Below are positions 32,387-41,013 of a stretch of 53,506 nucleotides of DNA, piece by piece. Position 1 is the first letter of the stretch, and the number at the start of each line of letters is the position of its first letter. The stretch covers positions 1 to 53,506 of the IMG/VR virus record IMGVR_UViG_3300044618_002464. The stretch is one strand, 5' to 3'. The notes below the pieces were generated by a model. The model was not told the origin of the DNA, ran no database searches, and worked only from the letters and a program-made list of their open reading frames with translations. Origin of the DNA: a virus. The translations under genes and the position numbers were made by a program.

Positions 32387-33029
32387 TTGTCATATTATTG
32401 AAAATTTAAAAGAAAAAGCAGATCAGACAAATACTATTCAATCTCAATTGAATCAAGATTTTTATAAAGAATTGATGACGATTCCTTATGATTCAGATGC
32501 TGGTAAATCTGTGTTAAATTTATGTAAAGTTGCTTCATTAGAAGAGGTGATGAGAGATAATTATTATAACTGCTTTAAATCTTTAAAAATAATGAAAGCA
32601 TATAATAAAATCATTAATGATCAATATAAAGATAAAATCACTACTGATGAAATCTTGCAGTATCTTAACATAGTCGGTATTAAGTGTTTATCATATGGTG
32701 AGAAATCATATACTTTTATGTTCCCAGATATTAATCTTATTTTTCTTGATGGAAGTTTAAAATTAAAAGATAATATTGATATGTTTAATGATGAAGAATT
32801 AAATAATATAAAAGCATTGTTTGATGATTTTTCTGATAAATCATTTATAACTTTAATTTATGAAGATAAAAGTTATTTCATACCATATAATTGCAGGTCT
32901 TTGTTAGTATTTACAAAATACATTGCATCGACAGAATTTTATAATTTTAAAATTGATGACAAAATATTAATAACTATGATTAAAAATATTTTAGAAAATA
33001 ATAAACTTTTCACAGAAAATCTTAAATAA
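32373..33029 (+). CDS. Unknown acidic protein (218 aa)
   Basis: ATG 32373 follows AAAGAAAGGAAAACAAAA. Its middle is alternating strand and helix with many Asp (FDDFSDKSFITLIYEDKSY). No family recognised. Confidence 0.55.
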   Translation: MSKNDCHIIENLKEKADQTNTIQSQLNQDFYKELMTIPYDSDAGKSVLNLCKVASLEEVMRDNYYNCFKSLKIMKAYNKIINDQYKDKITTDEILQYLNIVGIKCLSYGEKSYTFMFPDINLIFLDGSLKLKDNIDMFNDEELNNIKALFDDFSDKSFITLIYEDKSYFIPYNCRSLLVFTKYIASTEFYNFKIDDKILITMIKNILENNKLFTENLK

Positions 33030-33052
33030 TACTTCAAAAGGAAACAGAAAAA

Positions 33053-33475
33053 ATGAATATAACAGCAACCGAATATAAATTTATAGTTGATAATCAAGAA
33101 AAAACTATAACATTAAGTCAATTTTTAAAATACATTAGTGAATGTACGAATTGGTGGACTGATGATTTTGAATTTGTGCAAGATATAAACCCAGATGATA
33201 TTTTATTGTTTCATATGATGGACGAAGAACAGCCGTATTTTGCAACATGTAAAAATAATATTAGAAGTTTATTAGATTTAGTGAAACAAATATTATTAAA
33301 ACATTTTGATGATACAGAAGAGTATCTTCCTATGCATGAAGCATTAATTGATCATTGGGAAAATGGTAGTAATGATTTAGCTTCAATAGATGAAGTATCA
33401 GAAGTTACAGATGAACATATTTGTGATTTGATTTTATTAAGACTTGAGCTTTCTGGTTATAATGACAATGATTGA
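33053..33475 (+). CDS. Strongly acidic unknown protein (140 aa)
   Basis: I count 31 Asp/Glu against 7 Lys/Arg, spread over the whole length (for example WWTDDFEFVQDINPDD). Small phage proteins this acidic are often DNA mimics that block restriction or repair enzymes, but many are not. The leader is CAAAAGGAAACAGAAAAA. It overlaps the next gene by 14 nt. Confidence 0.55.
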   Translation: MNITATEYKFIVDNQEKTITLSQFLKYISECTNWWTDDFEFVQDINPDDILLFHMMDEEQPYFATCKNNIRSLLDLVKQILLKHFDDTEEYLPMHEALIDHWENGSNDLASIDEVSEVTDEHICDLILLRLELSGYNDND

Positions 33476-33689
33476 TGATATACCAGAATGCGTGTTTAAT
33501 CGTCCAAAAGAAATAATATTATGGTTTCAAAACATAACAGCAAAATATAAAAAAGATAAAGATGTTGTTTTAATTTATCGTGATATATTTAATAGTGATG
33601 ATTATAAACCTAGAATCAATATAATAAAAAATAATCAATTAATTACTACAGAGTATTTTAAAATTAACATGGAGACAAATAATGAATGA
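33462..33689 (+). CDS. Small unknown protein (75 aa)
   Basis: I start it at ATG 33462; an alternative ATG is at 33468. No good ribosome binding site is visible inside the upstream gene, so translation may be coupled. The protein is basic with DDYKPRINIIKNNQLITT. It overlaps the next gene by 8 nt. Confidence 0.45.
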   Translation: MTMIDDIPECVFNRPKEIILWFQNITAKYKKDKDVVLIYRDIFNSDDYKPRINIIKNNQLITTEYFKINMETNNE

Positions 33690-34032
33690 TGAATATAAAA
33701 ATAAAGAAATATTTTATAGCTTTGGTGAATATAACATGTTTCACATTTATATTAGGTTAGATGATACTGTTTATACTGGTTGCATATATGATAGAGAAGA
33801 TGGTGAAGGTGTTAAAATCTCTATTGATAATCATACTTCATATGAAGAACATATTAAATCTAACACTTATAAACATGAAATTACAGATATTGATAAAGAT
33901 GAATTTACTGAAAAAGATTATAAAAAATTATATTCAGTAACATCATTATTTAATATTGATTTTATTATAAGTACAGTTAAACAATATATAAAAAACAATC
34001 AAAAGTTACAAGAAGGTATTAAACTCAATTAA
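33682..34032 (+). CDS. Unknown acidic protein (116 aa)
   Basis: ATG 33682 follows TGGAGACAAATA. Like its neighbour it is rich in Asp and Glu (TGCIYDREDGEGVKISID) but less extreme. No family recognised. The two may be diverged relatives. Confidence 0.5.
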   Translation: MNDEYKNKEIFYSFGEYNMFHIYIRLDDTVYTGCIYDREDGEGVKISIDNHTSYEEHIKSNTYKHEITDIDKDEFTEKDYKKLYSVTSLFNIDFIISTVKQYIKNNQKLQEGIKLN

Positions 34033-34044
34033 AAGGAAGTATAA

Positions 34045-34320
34045 ATGAATAATAACAATGATTTACAATCTTTAAATACATTTTTTCAAGGTGTTGCATC
34101 AGCAGTGTTGGCAATGATAAATCCCAACCCCGTTACTATTGCAAATGCAATTCCTAAAGTATTAAATATGATTCAGCAAGTGCAAGATGAATACCATGAA
34201 TCAAAAAAAGATAATCCTGATCTTGATCCAATAGATCATGTTGTTAATCACCCATTAATGACACAAGATAATATTCAAGAATTGGTTGATAATGTAAATA
34301 ATGAAAAAGCGGAGGTATAA
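34045..34320 (+). CDS. Unknown small protein before ssb (91 aa)
   Basis: It starts at ATG 34045 behind TTAAAAGGAAGTATAA. The first half is a hydrophobic helix (FFQGVASAVLAMINPNPVTI), the second acidic with DNPDLDPIDHVVNHPLMT. The leader of ssb overlaps its end. Function unknown. Confidence 0.5.
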   Translation: MNNNNDLQSLNTFFQGVASAVLAMINPNPVTIANAIPKVLNMIQQVQDEYHESKKDNPDLDPIDHVVNHPLMTQDNIQELVDNVNNEKAEV

Positions 34321-34321
34321 A

Positions 34322-34780
34322 ATGGCTTTATTTGAAATAAACACAAAAGGAAGAATTGGTAAAAGTGGCGTTCAAGCATCAAAGTATAATGATCAAGAAT
34401 CCATGTTTTCTTTGAGTTGTTATCACAGTACAATTAAAGATGACAATGGCGAAGTTAAAAAACATATTTATGCAAATATTATTGTTGTAGTAAGTAATGA
34501 GCAAATCAAGTATAAATTAGATAAACTTATTCCAGGTGCAACAATATTATTGAGAGGTAAATTAAACTGGTCTGAAAAATTACAAAATGGAGCAGTAACA
34601 ACAACATTTACAGTGAGATACCCAAATGTAGTTGAACCAGATGAACCAGTAAAGTTATTTGAATCACAAGGTCAAGATAATAATAACAATTACTTTAAAA
34701 ATAATGATTTTAGTAAAAGTCATTCATTTAATAATGATGATGATTTTTCACATATATCAAGTGATGGTATTCCTTTTTGA
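34322..34780 (+). CDS. ssb: Single-stranded DNA-binding protein (152 aa)
   Basis: An OB-fold pattern runs over residues 1-105: FEINTKGRIGKSGVQASKY, IYANIIVVVSN, ATILLRGKLNWSEK, TTTFTVRYPNVV. It is followed by an Asn/Ser-rich linker and the acidic tip ending DGIPF, like the DDIPF tail with which SSB recruits partners. It binds single-stranded DNA in replication and recombination, with ERF. ATG 34322 follows GGAGGTATAAA. Confidence 0.85.
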   Translation: MALFEINTKGRIGKSGVQASKYNDQESMFSLSCYHSTIKDDNGEVKKHIYANIIVVVSNEQIKYKLDKLIPGATILLRGKLNWSEKLQNGAVTTTFTVRYPNVVEPDEPVKLFESQGQDNNNNYFKNNDFSKSHSFNNDDDFSHISSDGIPF

Positions 34781-34782
34781 TT

Positions 34783-34953
34783 ATGATAGTAATATTATTA
34801 ATAATGCAAGGGATTTTATTTGCAATATCATTATCAATTAGCAGTCATAAATCATTACCATTATTAATTAAAACAATATGTTGCTTATTTGCAATGAGTA
34901 ACATATTTTTTAGTGTGATACTGTTAAAGTTGTTATTTTTGCTGTATAAATAA
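34783..34953 (+). CDS. Two-pass membrane protein (56 aa)
   Basis: The ATG at 34783 is 2 nt after the ssb stop. Two hydrophobic segments (about 2-20 and 28-54) are joined by a short basic loop (SSHKSLPLLIK), a shape compatible with a small holin or a toxin-like peptide. No leader motif precedes it, so translation may be coupled. Confidence 0.5.
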   Translation: MIVILLIMQGILFAISLSISSHKSLPLLIKTICCLFAMSNIFFSVILLKLLFLLYK

Positions 34954-34954
34954 G

Positions 34955-35143
34955 ATGAAGTTAAAAATAAATTTAAAAGGTTATGATATTGGTTTAAAGT
35001 TGATTCATACTACAAATTACTTTAAACCAATTGTTATTATTTTTCACAAAGGCAAGATGCAAGAATATTGCTGTGAATTAAAACATTTAAAAGGATTTTT
35101 AAAAAGATTGTCAGATATTATAGAGTATGAAGAAAACAGTTAA
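34955..35143 (+). CDS. Small unknown protein, last early gene (62 aa)
   Basis: It starts 1 nt after the preceding stop. Basic N-terminus (KLKINLKGYDIGLKLIH) and acidic C-terminus. Its stop TAA overlaps the stop of the convergent gene within TTAA at 35140-35143. No terminator lies between the two operons. Confidence 0.5.
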   Translation: MKLKINLKGYDIGLKLIHTTNYFKPIVIIFHKGKMQEYCCELKHLKGFLKRLSDIIEYEENS

Positions 35144-35577
35144 TGTTTTTTAGTATAAAACAAAGCAACATCAAGTTTATCATTAGTTGATTTACTTGTG
35201 CTTAGTGCTTGATCTGATTTTTTTTCTGCTCTTTGAGCAATGAGTAATGTTTCTTGAGATTGCTGTTTATTGCTTTTAATTTCTTCATGATCGTGATAGA
35301 AAGTAGACAATATTAAAACAAAAATGAAAAGACTTGACCCAAATATTGCTATTAACATGTTTCGTTTATCTTTTTTATCTTGTTCTAATTCTTGTCTTTT
35401 TCTTTCATCTATTTCAGACCATTTTATTTTCATGCTCTGCAATATTTCACGGGGTAAATCAATTTTTAATGCTTGAATGTCTTTGTCTACACCTTTAAAG
35501 CCATTATCTAATTTTTCAGATGTTAACTCAAAGTGCGTTTCTAATTTATGTATTCTTTCTATCAATTGATCTGACAT
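35140..35577 (-). CDS. Coiled-coil membrane protein, possible lysis accessory (145 aa)
   Basis: N-terminal coiled coil (1-45), basic/acidic helix (50-74), one transmembrane segment (about 76-95, MLIAIFGSSLFIFVLILS), then a second charged helix. This topology resembles i-spanin or holin-associated proteins and the 'hemolysin XhlA' type. It sits at the end of the late operon with a multi-pass membrane protein, where lysis genes are often placed. No signal for lipidation is seen. Confidence 0.5.
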   Translation of the reverse strand: MSDQLIERIHKLETHFELTSEKLDNGFKGVDKDIQALKIDLPREILQSMKIKWSEIDERKRQELEQDKKDKRNMLIAIFGSSLFIFVLILSTFYHDHEEIKSNKQQSQETLLIAQRAEKKSDQALSTSKSTNDKLDVALFYTKKH

Positions 35578-35584
35578 AATCGTA

Positions 35585-36028
35585 TTACCCTAAACTTTTA
35601 ATCCAAGTTTTAACCAATAGGAAACCAAAATCTATACATGAAACTACTTTGTCAAATCCCATTCTAACAAAATAACCACCATGAATTATATACAAAGCAT
35701 CTAAAAAAGCATACCAATGCGGTGTATCAGTTACAGTTAAATCCATAGGCATGTGATATATAACCCAAGAAAATGATAAAAAGTATAAAAGCCAAACAGA
35801 TAGACTAAAAACTCTGCAAATTAAAGTAAAGCATAATGCAATAGTGTACATTATACATACAGCAAAAAACTGTAAATTGGTTTGCCAATCAGGATATGGG
35901 TAAACTCCATGGATTGCATCTATTAAAGATTTAATGTCTAAATACCAACCCCAAGTAAATAAAAATAAACCAATTAAAGTAATACTCCAATCAGGCTGAA
36001 TACTTTTCAATAAAAATAATTTTTTCAT
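35585..36028 (-). CDS. Multi-pass membrane protein, holin candidate (147 aa)
   Basis: Three or four hydrophobic segments are visible (about 14-34, 50-72, 75-94 and a weaker one at 110-125) with short loops rich in Trp, Tyr and Pro. It overlaps no neighbour and precedes the coiled-coil membrane gene by 7 nt. The pair at the end of the late operon could form the lysis membrane system. No endolysin gene is recognised beside it. Confidence 0.5.
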   Translation of the reverse strand: MKKLFLLKSIQPDWSITLIGLFLFTWGWYLDIKSLIDAIHGVYPYPDWQTNLQFFAVCIMYTIALCFTLICRVFSLSVWLLYFLSFSWVIYHMPMDLTVTDTPHWYAFLDALYIIHGGYFVRMGFDKVVSCIDFGFLLVKTWIKSLG

Positions 36029-36108
36029 ATATTTCTCATAAGTTTAATTGTTGATATTATAATAACTTATTGCATTTTTTGCAACAGTTGAATGTAAAAA
36101 AGTAAAAT

Positions 36109-36132
36109 AGTATGGGTATAAATACCCATACT
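36109..36132 (-). terminator. Terminator of the 224-aa gene
   Basis: AGTATGGGTAT and ATACCCATACT pair over 11 bp with an AA loop, 8 nt beyond the stop at 36140. On the minus strand the tract ATTTTACTTTTTTAC follows, as in an intrinsic terminator. Confidence 0.78.
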
Positions 36133-36139
36133 AAGTTAA

Positions 36140-36814
36140 TTATTTCTTGCTAGCGTATTTTACTAAAGCAGTAATAACAGGAGTTTGTCCAGAACTGTCA
36201 ACTGTAAATGATACAGTTAAAAGTTGAAGGCTACAACCACTGCTACCAACTGCACCAGTGTCAACAGAAGTAACATAAAGAGTGTTGCCATCTCTTTGAA
36301 TGTCTTCACTACCTACTTGTTTATAAGTAATTATAGTAGTTGCACCTGCATAAGTAAATGAAAAGGTAACAGGAACTGATCTAATACCACCAACAACAGG
36401 AGATTCTGCACTGATTTCAGGAGAGAAAAATCCAGTATTAACACAAGATTGTAAATTTTGAAGTGTTGAACCTGGAACGATAAATTTCTCTAAAGCAACT
36501 GGTACAGCACTTACAGAATTAGTTGCAACAAAAAGATGACTAGCACCTTTTGCTGTGTGTCCTGCAATAATTGGGTATGTTACTTGATTATCTGTTGCAT
36601 ATGGATCAATAACAGATATTTCCCCTGCAGTTGCTGGAGATGCAACTATTTTTAATGCAAATTCTGAATTACTGAAAATATTTTTTTCTACTTCAACATC
36701 AGCTTCACTGATATTAATTGCTTGACTTCCACTGTTTAAAATATCTTTCAACAATTGCATTTGTTGTAAATATTTTATAGACATTGGATCCGCTATTGTA
36801 CTTAATGAATTCAT
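36140..36814 (-). CDS. Putative abundant virion protein in its own transcription unit (224 aa)
   Basis: No family recognised. The protein is rich in Ser, Thr, Val and Ala and mostly predicted beta strand after a helical start (YLQQMQLLKDILNSG). It has its own promoter (36877-36848), a good ribosome binding site (AAAGGAAATTTTT) and a strong terminator. That monocistronic design suggests a highly expressed structural protein such as a head fibre, decoration or receptor-binding protein. Confidence 0.55.
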   Translation of the reverse strand: MNSLSTIADPMSIKYLQQMQLLKDILNSGSQAINISEADVEVEKNIFSNSEFALKIVASPATAGEISVIDPYATDNQVTYPIIAGHTAKGASHLFVATNSVSAVPVALEKFIVPGSTLQNLQSCVNTGFFSPEISAESPVVGGIRSVPVTFSFTYAGATTIITYKQVGSEDIQRDGNTLYVTSVDTGAVGSSGCSLQLLTVSFTVDSSGQTPVITALVKYASKK

Positions 36815-36847
36815 AAAAATTTCCTTTTAAATTAATTGAAAAAAACA

Positions 36848-36877
36848 ATTATATAATCTATAATTGATTTGCTACAA
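36848..36877 (-). promoter_or_regulatory. Promoter of the 224-aa gene
   Basis: TTGTAG (36877-36872) and TATAAT (36853-36848) are 18 bp apart on the minus strand. TTTGTAGC near 36914-36921 and GCTACAAA at 36871-36878 are inverted copies flanking the region, so a regulator or a hairpin may act here. Confidence 0.65.
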
Positions 36878-36928
36878 AGTGTATTCTAGTAATTACTCGT
36901 TAATTCTTTATATATTTTGTAGCATACT

Positions 36929-37261
36929 TTAAACTGACGTATATGTCAATTCAAAATTAAACCTACTTATTCTACCTATAACAATTTTAACACCTTTATC
37001 TAATTGAATGTATAAACCACCATCAGCTTTATAACAAATTGCTTTTGGTAATTCAGTGATAATATTTCCATTAAAAATAAAAACTTCTACACAGGGAATA
37101 CTAATATCACATTTATATTGATAGTTATAATTGTTATAAGTTAAATCGTTAAATTTATAAGCCAGTATCCCTAAATCTATAGTTGCATTAGACTTTAAAA
37201 TAACATCAAATTGATATTTGTTTAAAGGTTGCCAAGTTTTATGTCTGAGATTGTTCTTCAT
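36929..37261 (-). CDS. Small protein after the tail fibre gene (110 aa)
   Basis: The ATG lies 23 nt inside the end of the fibre gene. The protein is beta-rich with CDISIPCVEVFIFNGN. Short genes directly after fibre genes often encode fibre chaperones or trimerisation subunits, but no family is recognised. Confidence 0.5.
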   Translation of the reverse strand: MKNNLRHKTWQPLNKYQFDVILKSNATIDLGILAYKFNDLTYNNYNYQYKCDISIPCVEVFIFNGNIITELPKAICYKADGGLYIQLDKGVKIVIGRISRFNFELTYTSV

Positions 37262-40200
37262 TTAACACTTTTACTCCAAATGTATCCTTTATGCTTATTA
37301 CTGCTTCTGGCTCATTTTGTTCTGTTAAATAACATAACCTCATGTCAATATCGTTTACTTCATTAGATAAATCTATTTCAATTATACCATCTACATATTG
37401 AGCATCATTCCAGTTTGTAACTTGATAAGGTATAGTATAATGTCTTCTATTTGTTTCACTTTCTCTAAAATTATTTTCACATAAACCTATTAAAATTGGT
37501 TGAGGATTGCTTGGATCAGGATTTTGCAAAGGACCATTTAAAATAAAAGTTGTTGCAACAAATAATTTATAAATAACACCGGCTTTTAATGTTACCAATC
37601 TATTTAAAATATCTGTAGTTATAGTATTTAATAAGTTAACATGATGATCCATTTTATCAAAGTCAATAACACTGTTTAAACCATCTTTCAATGCACATTG
37701 TCCTTTGTTTAAAGAAACTGCATAAGTAGGATTAACAGAATTAAGTGATAATGATGAATTATTAGAATTACTCCATGAGGTATTAATTACAATATCATAA
37801 TTTATTGATGTTATTGTAATCAATGGATCATTTTGAGAATCTGGCATGTTAGGATAAGTCCCTGTTGCTGGTATTTTTATATCTTGATACCACATGATTT
37901 TTCCATTAGTCTTTTTGACTGTTGGTATTAAATAATCAGAAGTAACAAGATTATCATCAACTGCTACTATTATAATTCTTAATGTTACTACCTTTGCTAC
38001 TGCTAACTGTGCTGTAAATGAAATAAGTTTTTGCCATGTTCCACTTGATAATTGGTTTAATGGTATGTTTACAGGGTAGTAAACAATATTACCATTTGAA
38101 CCACCTTGATTTACATCACGGCCATCAAAGAATATTTCATGTAATTGATTAATGTAAAATTCACCAAATTCACTTAATACATCAGTTAAACACCAAGCTG
38201 TAGTTGAACCATCTAAAGTATAGTTAGCTGACAGCATATTAGGATATACTTGTTTCATTCCTTTGTCTGTATAAGATTTAGCAGTAACTCTGATCAATGA
38301 TTGATTTGCTAAACATAAATAAGGTTTAGCCATTAATGTTGTAATGTTTATTCTGGTGCAAGTTATGTATTCATTATCTAAAACAACAGTAGTAGATGGT
38401 GCAAAAACTTCATTTGATTTTACTTCATAAGCATTTATATCAACAGATAGATCATTAAGGATATCTAAATATAATTCATCAATGTTATCTTCTTTTTCAT
38501 TTAATAAATGTGATTTAAATGTTTGCAGTAATTTGTTTTTTTCATTCTTAAATAAAGATTTGAATGTGTTTATTAAATCAGATTTACTTAATTTTGATAA
38601 TTCTACCAATTGACTATACACATATAAACTAATTGCAAATAAATCATGTTGCATATTGTTAATTTTGTGAATGTAATTGATTATAATCGCTTCTTGTACA
38701 TCTTCAATTAATGTTACTTGATAACTTACCCTGGTTGCACTAAATGTATCAGTTGCAACATTAATATCATTTGAAACAGAAATATTTGCAAATCCTGCTT
38801 GACTAATTTTAAGTAAATCATTACCCAAACCATTAGGAGAAATTAATATTTGATTTACTGTACCATTTGAAATATTGAATCTATTACCATCATAAGTCAT
38901 TGTGAAGTTAGGATATGCGTCTTTTGTGGCAGTTTTAGACCTCATAAATGCTGTCATTATGTCAGCCAATCCTGATAAACTTGGCACATCTTCCATTTTA
39001 ATGAATAAACCAGGTAACTCACCAGATACTGAAAAATTAAATGATATTGCTAATTCACCCCTAGGATTTGCTGTGATTGCATCTTGTATATCTTTTAAAA
39101 CTGGTGTGCCACTTTGTAAAACATTCATTACTGATGCAACAGTCCAAGTTGCATAACATATTTTCGTTAATGATATTTTATTTGCTAATGTTCCTGATGG
39201 TGATAAAGTCAATGAAAAAGTTGCATTATAATTTGCAGACATTTCAAATCTATTTGTTACACCATTCCACTGCATTTTAAATCCAGTCCCACTAACATAA
39301 TTTGAATCTTTTGCAACTTCTGAACTAATGAAACCAGCAAAACTGTCAGCAGTTTTTAAGTAAATAGTTGTTTTATCACATATAACTGTAATGTCTACAT
39401 TTGCATTGGTGATTAAATTTGTAAATCTAACTACAAAAGGCAATGTGTTTGAACCGCCAAAGGTTGCTATAACATCATTCCAGTTTATATTATAACCACC
39501 ATATACAGCAGTTTTTGTTAACCGTTTGATTGTTCTTGAAGTATTCAAAGCAAATAAGAAATAATAAAAGCTATCAGGATAATATGACGGCATTATTTTC
39601 TGTAAAGTAATGTTTAATTCTTTAGTCGGTAAAGGTTGTTTAATTTGAGTAATACTAGGTGCAGAAGGGAAAGCATTTATATCATAATCTGTTACCCATT
39701 GCCCTGTATAATCCCAAAACTGAATACCATTACTAAAAGATGGACCTGGTTGATCAATTGTTATTTTAACTGGTAATTCAAAAGTTGACCCATCTATTTG
39801 AGATTTTTCTTGCGGTATTCCGTTTACAGTAGGAGCACTTGTTATTTTTTTCATATTAGTATCAACTTCTGTTAATTTCGTGTTAGTTGTGTTTAGCTGT
39901 GTTTGTAAGTTAGTACATTCGGCAGCTACACCTGCAACGGCTAAATCTGTTTGTGCTTTAGTATAAGCACTAATATCACTTGCTTTTAATGGAACATTAC
40001 CACCTGCATCAGCTGGTACACCTGCAACTGTTTTTACTGTTCCTTGCCCCCCGCCTTGTGTGCTTAATACACCATCATTTGCATCAATATTTGTTCCTGC
40101 TTGAGCAACACCCTTTGTTGTTTTACTAGCATTTGCCATTGATACAGTTTGTTTATTATTTGCTTTCGGACTAACTATTACACCTTGCGATTGATTTCCT

Positions 40201-41012
40201 TGTATTTCATATGCTAAAGCAGTATCAACATCTGCTTTCATTTTATCTATTTGCTGTTGCAATCCATTATCAGAATTTCCGTCAAATTCTTGTAAAATAG
40301 CATCTGTATCTTGAGTTAAACACAAAATTATACCAAAATCATCAACATTAATATCATCTGAACAATATTGAATTGAAACATTACTGTCTAAATTAGAACA
40401 TAAAAAAACATTGTATTCATCAACAAAATCAAAAAAGAAATTTTCATAATCTGTAGAAAGGTTGTTTATATATCTTGTTACATAATCACAGAAATTACTT
40501 AATGTTTGAAAAGATAAAAATTGATCTTTAGAAATAGTGATTGTAATTGGTGTTGAAGTATTTAACTTTACACTATCATTTTTTGTAATATTTTTATTTA
40601 ATTTGTTTTTTAATTCTTGAGCTGTTGGATTATAAAAGTTAAACTGCAATTTGTTTGTTGCATTTAATTTATCTGCTATTTTAGTAAACAATGTATCTGC
40701 ATCATCAGTAAAGAATGCACTCATTAAATAATCAATGTTTACACCCATATAATAAATAGTAAACAAAGTATTTACTTCTGCAATGGTAGATTGATTTAAT
40801 GCTTGTTGTGCTATCGCTTTTACTGGATTAACTGCATCACTTATTTTGTTTAAAGTTTGTTGCTGAGTAAAAGCATTAACATCAGAAGCAGTTGCAACCA
40901 CATCACCAGTCATACCATTCCAAGATTTTACTCCTGAATCACCACCGCCACCGCTTCCATTGTTCATACCTAAACTAGAATTGTAAACTTTTAAAGTTGA
41001 TGGGTAAGACAT
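37239..41012 (-). CDS. Large tail fibre protein (1257 aa)
   Basis: This is the largest gene of the phage. The N-terminal domain is short and Gly-rich, then VKSWNGMTGDVVATASDVNA (28-47) and VKTVAGVPADAGGNVPLKAS (326-345) are copies of the 'VxSVNGxxGxVxLtasDv' module of phage fibres. Between and after them are coiled-coil stretches and beta-rich domains. The C-terminal part (from about 900) is beta-rich and would contact the receptor. It is encoded at the end of the baseplate genes. Confidence 0.82.
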   Translation of the reverse strand: MSYPSTLKVYNSSLGMNNGSGGGGDSGVKSWNGMTGDVVATASDVNAFTQQQTLNKISDAVNPVKAIAQQALNQSTIAEVNTLFTIYYMGVNIDYLMSAFFTDDADTLFTKIADKLNATNKLQFNFYNPTAQELKNKLNKNITKNDSVKLNTSTPITITISKDQFLSFQTLSNFCDYVTRYINNLSTDYENFFFDFVDEYNVFLCSNLDSNVSIQYCSDDINVDDFGIILCLTQDTDAILQEFDGNSDNGLQQQIDKMKADVDTALAYEIQGNQSQGVIVSPKANNKQTVSMANASKTTKGVAQAGTNIDANDGVLSTQGGGQGTVKTVAGVPADAGGNVPLKASDISAYTKAQTDLAVAGVAAECTNLQTQLNTTNTKLTEVDTNMKKITSAPTVNGIPQEKSQIDGSTFELPVKITIDQPGPSFSNGIQFWDYTGQWVTDYDINAFPSAPSITQIKQPLPTKELNITLQKIMPSYYPDSFYYFLFALNTSRTIKRLTKTAVYGGYNINWNDVIATFGGSNTLPFVVRFTNLITNANVDITVICDKTTIYLKTADSFAGFISSEVAKDSNYVSGTGFKMQWNGVTNRFEMSANYNATFSLTLSPSGTLANKISLTKICYATWTVASVMNVLQSGTPVLKDIQDAITANPRGELAISFNFSVSGELPGLFIKMEDVPSLSGLADIMTAFMRSKTATKDAYPNFTMTYDGNRFNISNGTVNQILISPNGLGNDLLKISQAGFANISVSNDINVATDTFSATRVSYQVTLIEDVQEAIIINYIHKINNMQHDLFAISLYVYSQLVELSKLSKSDLINTFKSLFKNEKNKLLQTFKSHLLNEKEDNIDELYLDILNDLSVDINAYEVKSNEVFAPSTTVVLDNEYITCTRINITTLMAKPYLCLANQSLIRVTAKSYTDKGMKQVYPNMLSANYTLDGSTTAWCLTDVLSEFGEFYINQLHEIFFDGRDVNQGGSNGNIVYYPVNIPLNQLSSGTWQKLISFTAQLAVAKVVTLRIIIVAVDDNLVTSDYLIPTVKKTNGKIMWYQDIKIPATGTYPNMPDSQNDPLITITSINYDIVINTSWSNSNNSSLSLNSVNPTYAVSLNKGQCALKDGLNSVIDFDKMDHHVNLLNTITTDILNRLVTLKAGVIYKLFVATTFILNGPLQNPDPSNPQPILIGLCENNFRESETNRRHYTIPYQVTNWNDAQYVDGIIEIDLSNEVNDIDMRLCYLTEQNEPEAVISIKDTFGVKVLNEEQSQT

Positions 41013-41013
41013 A

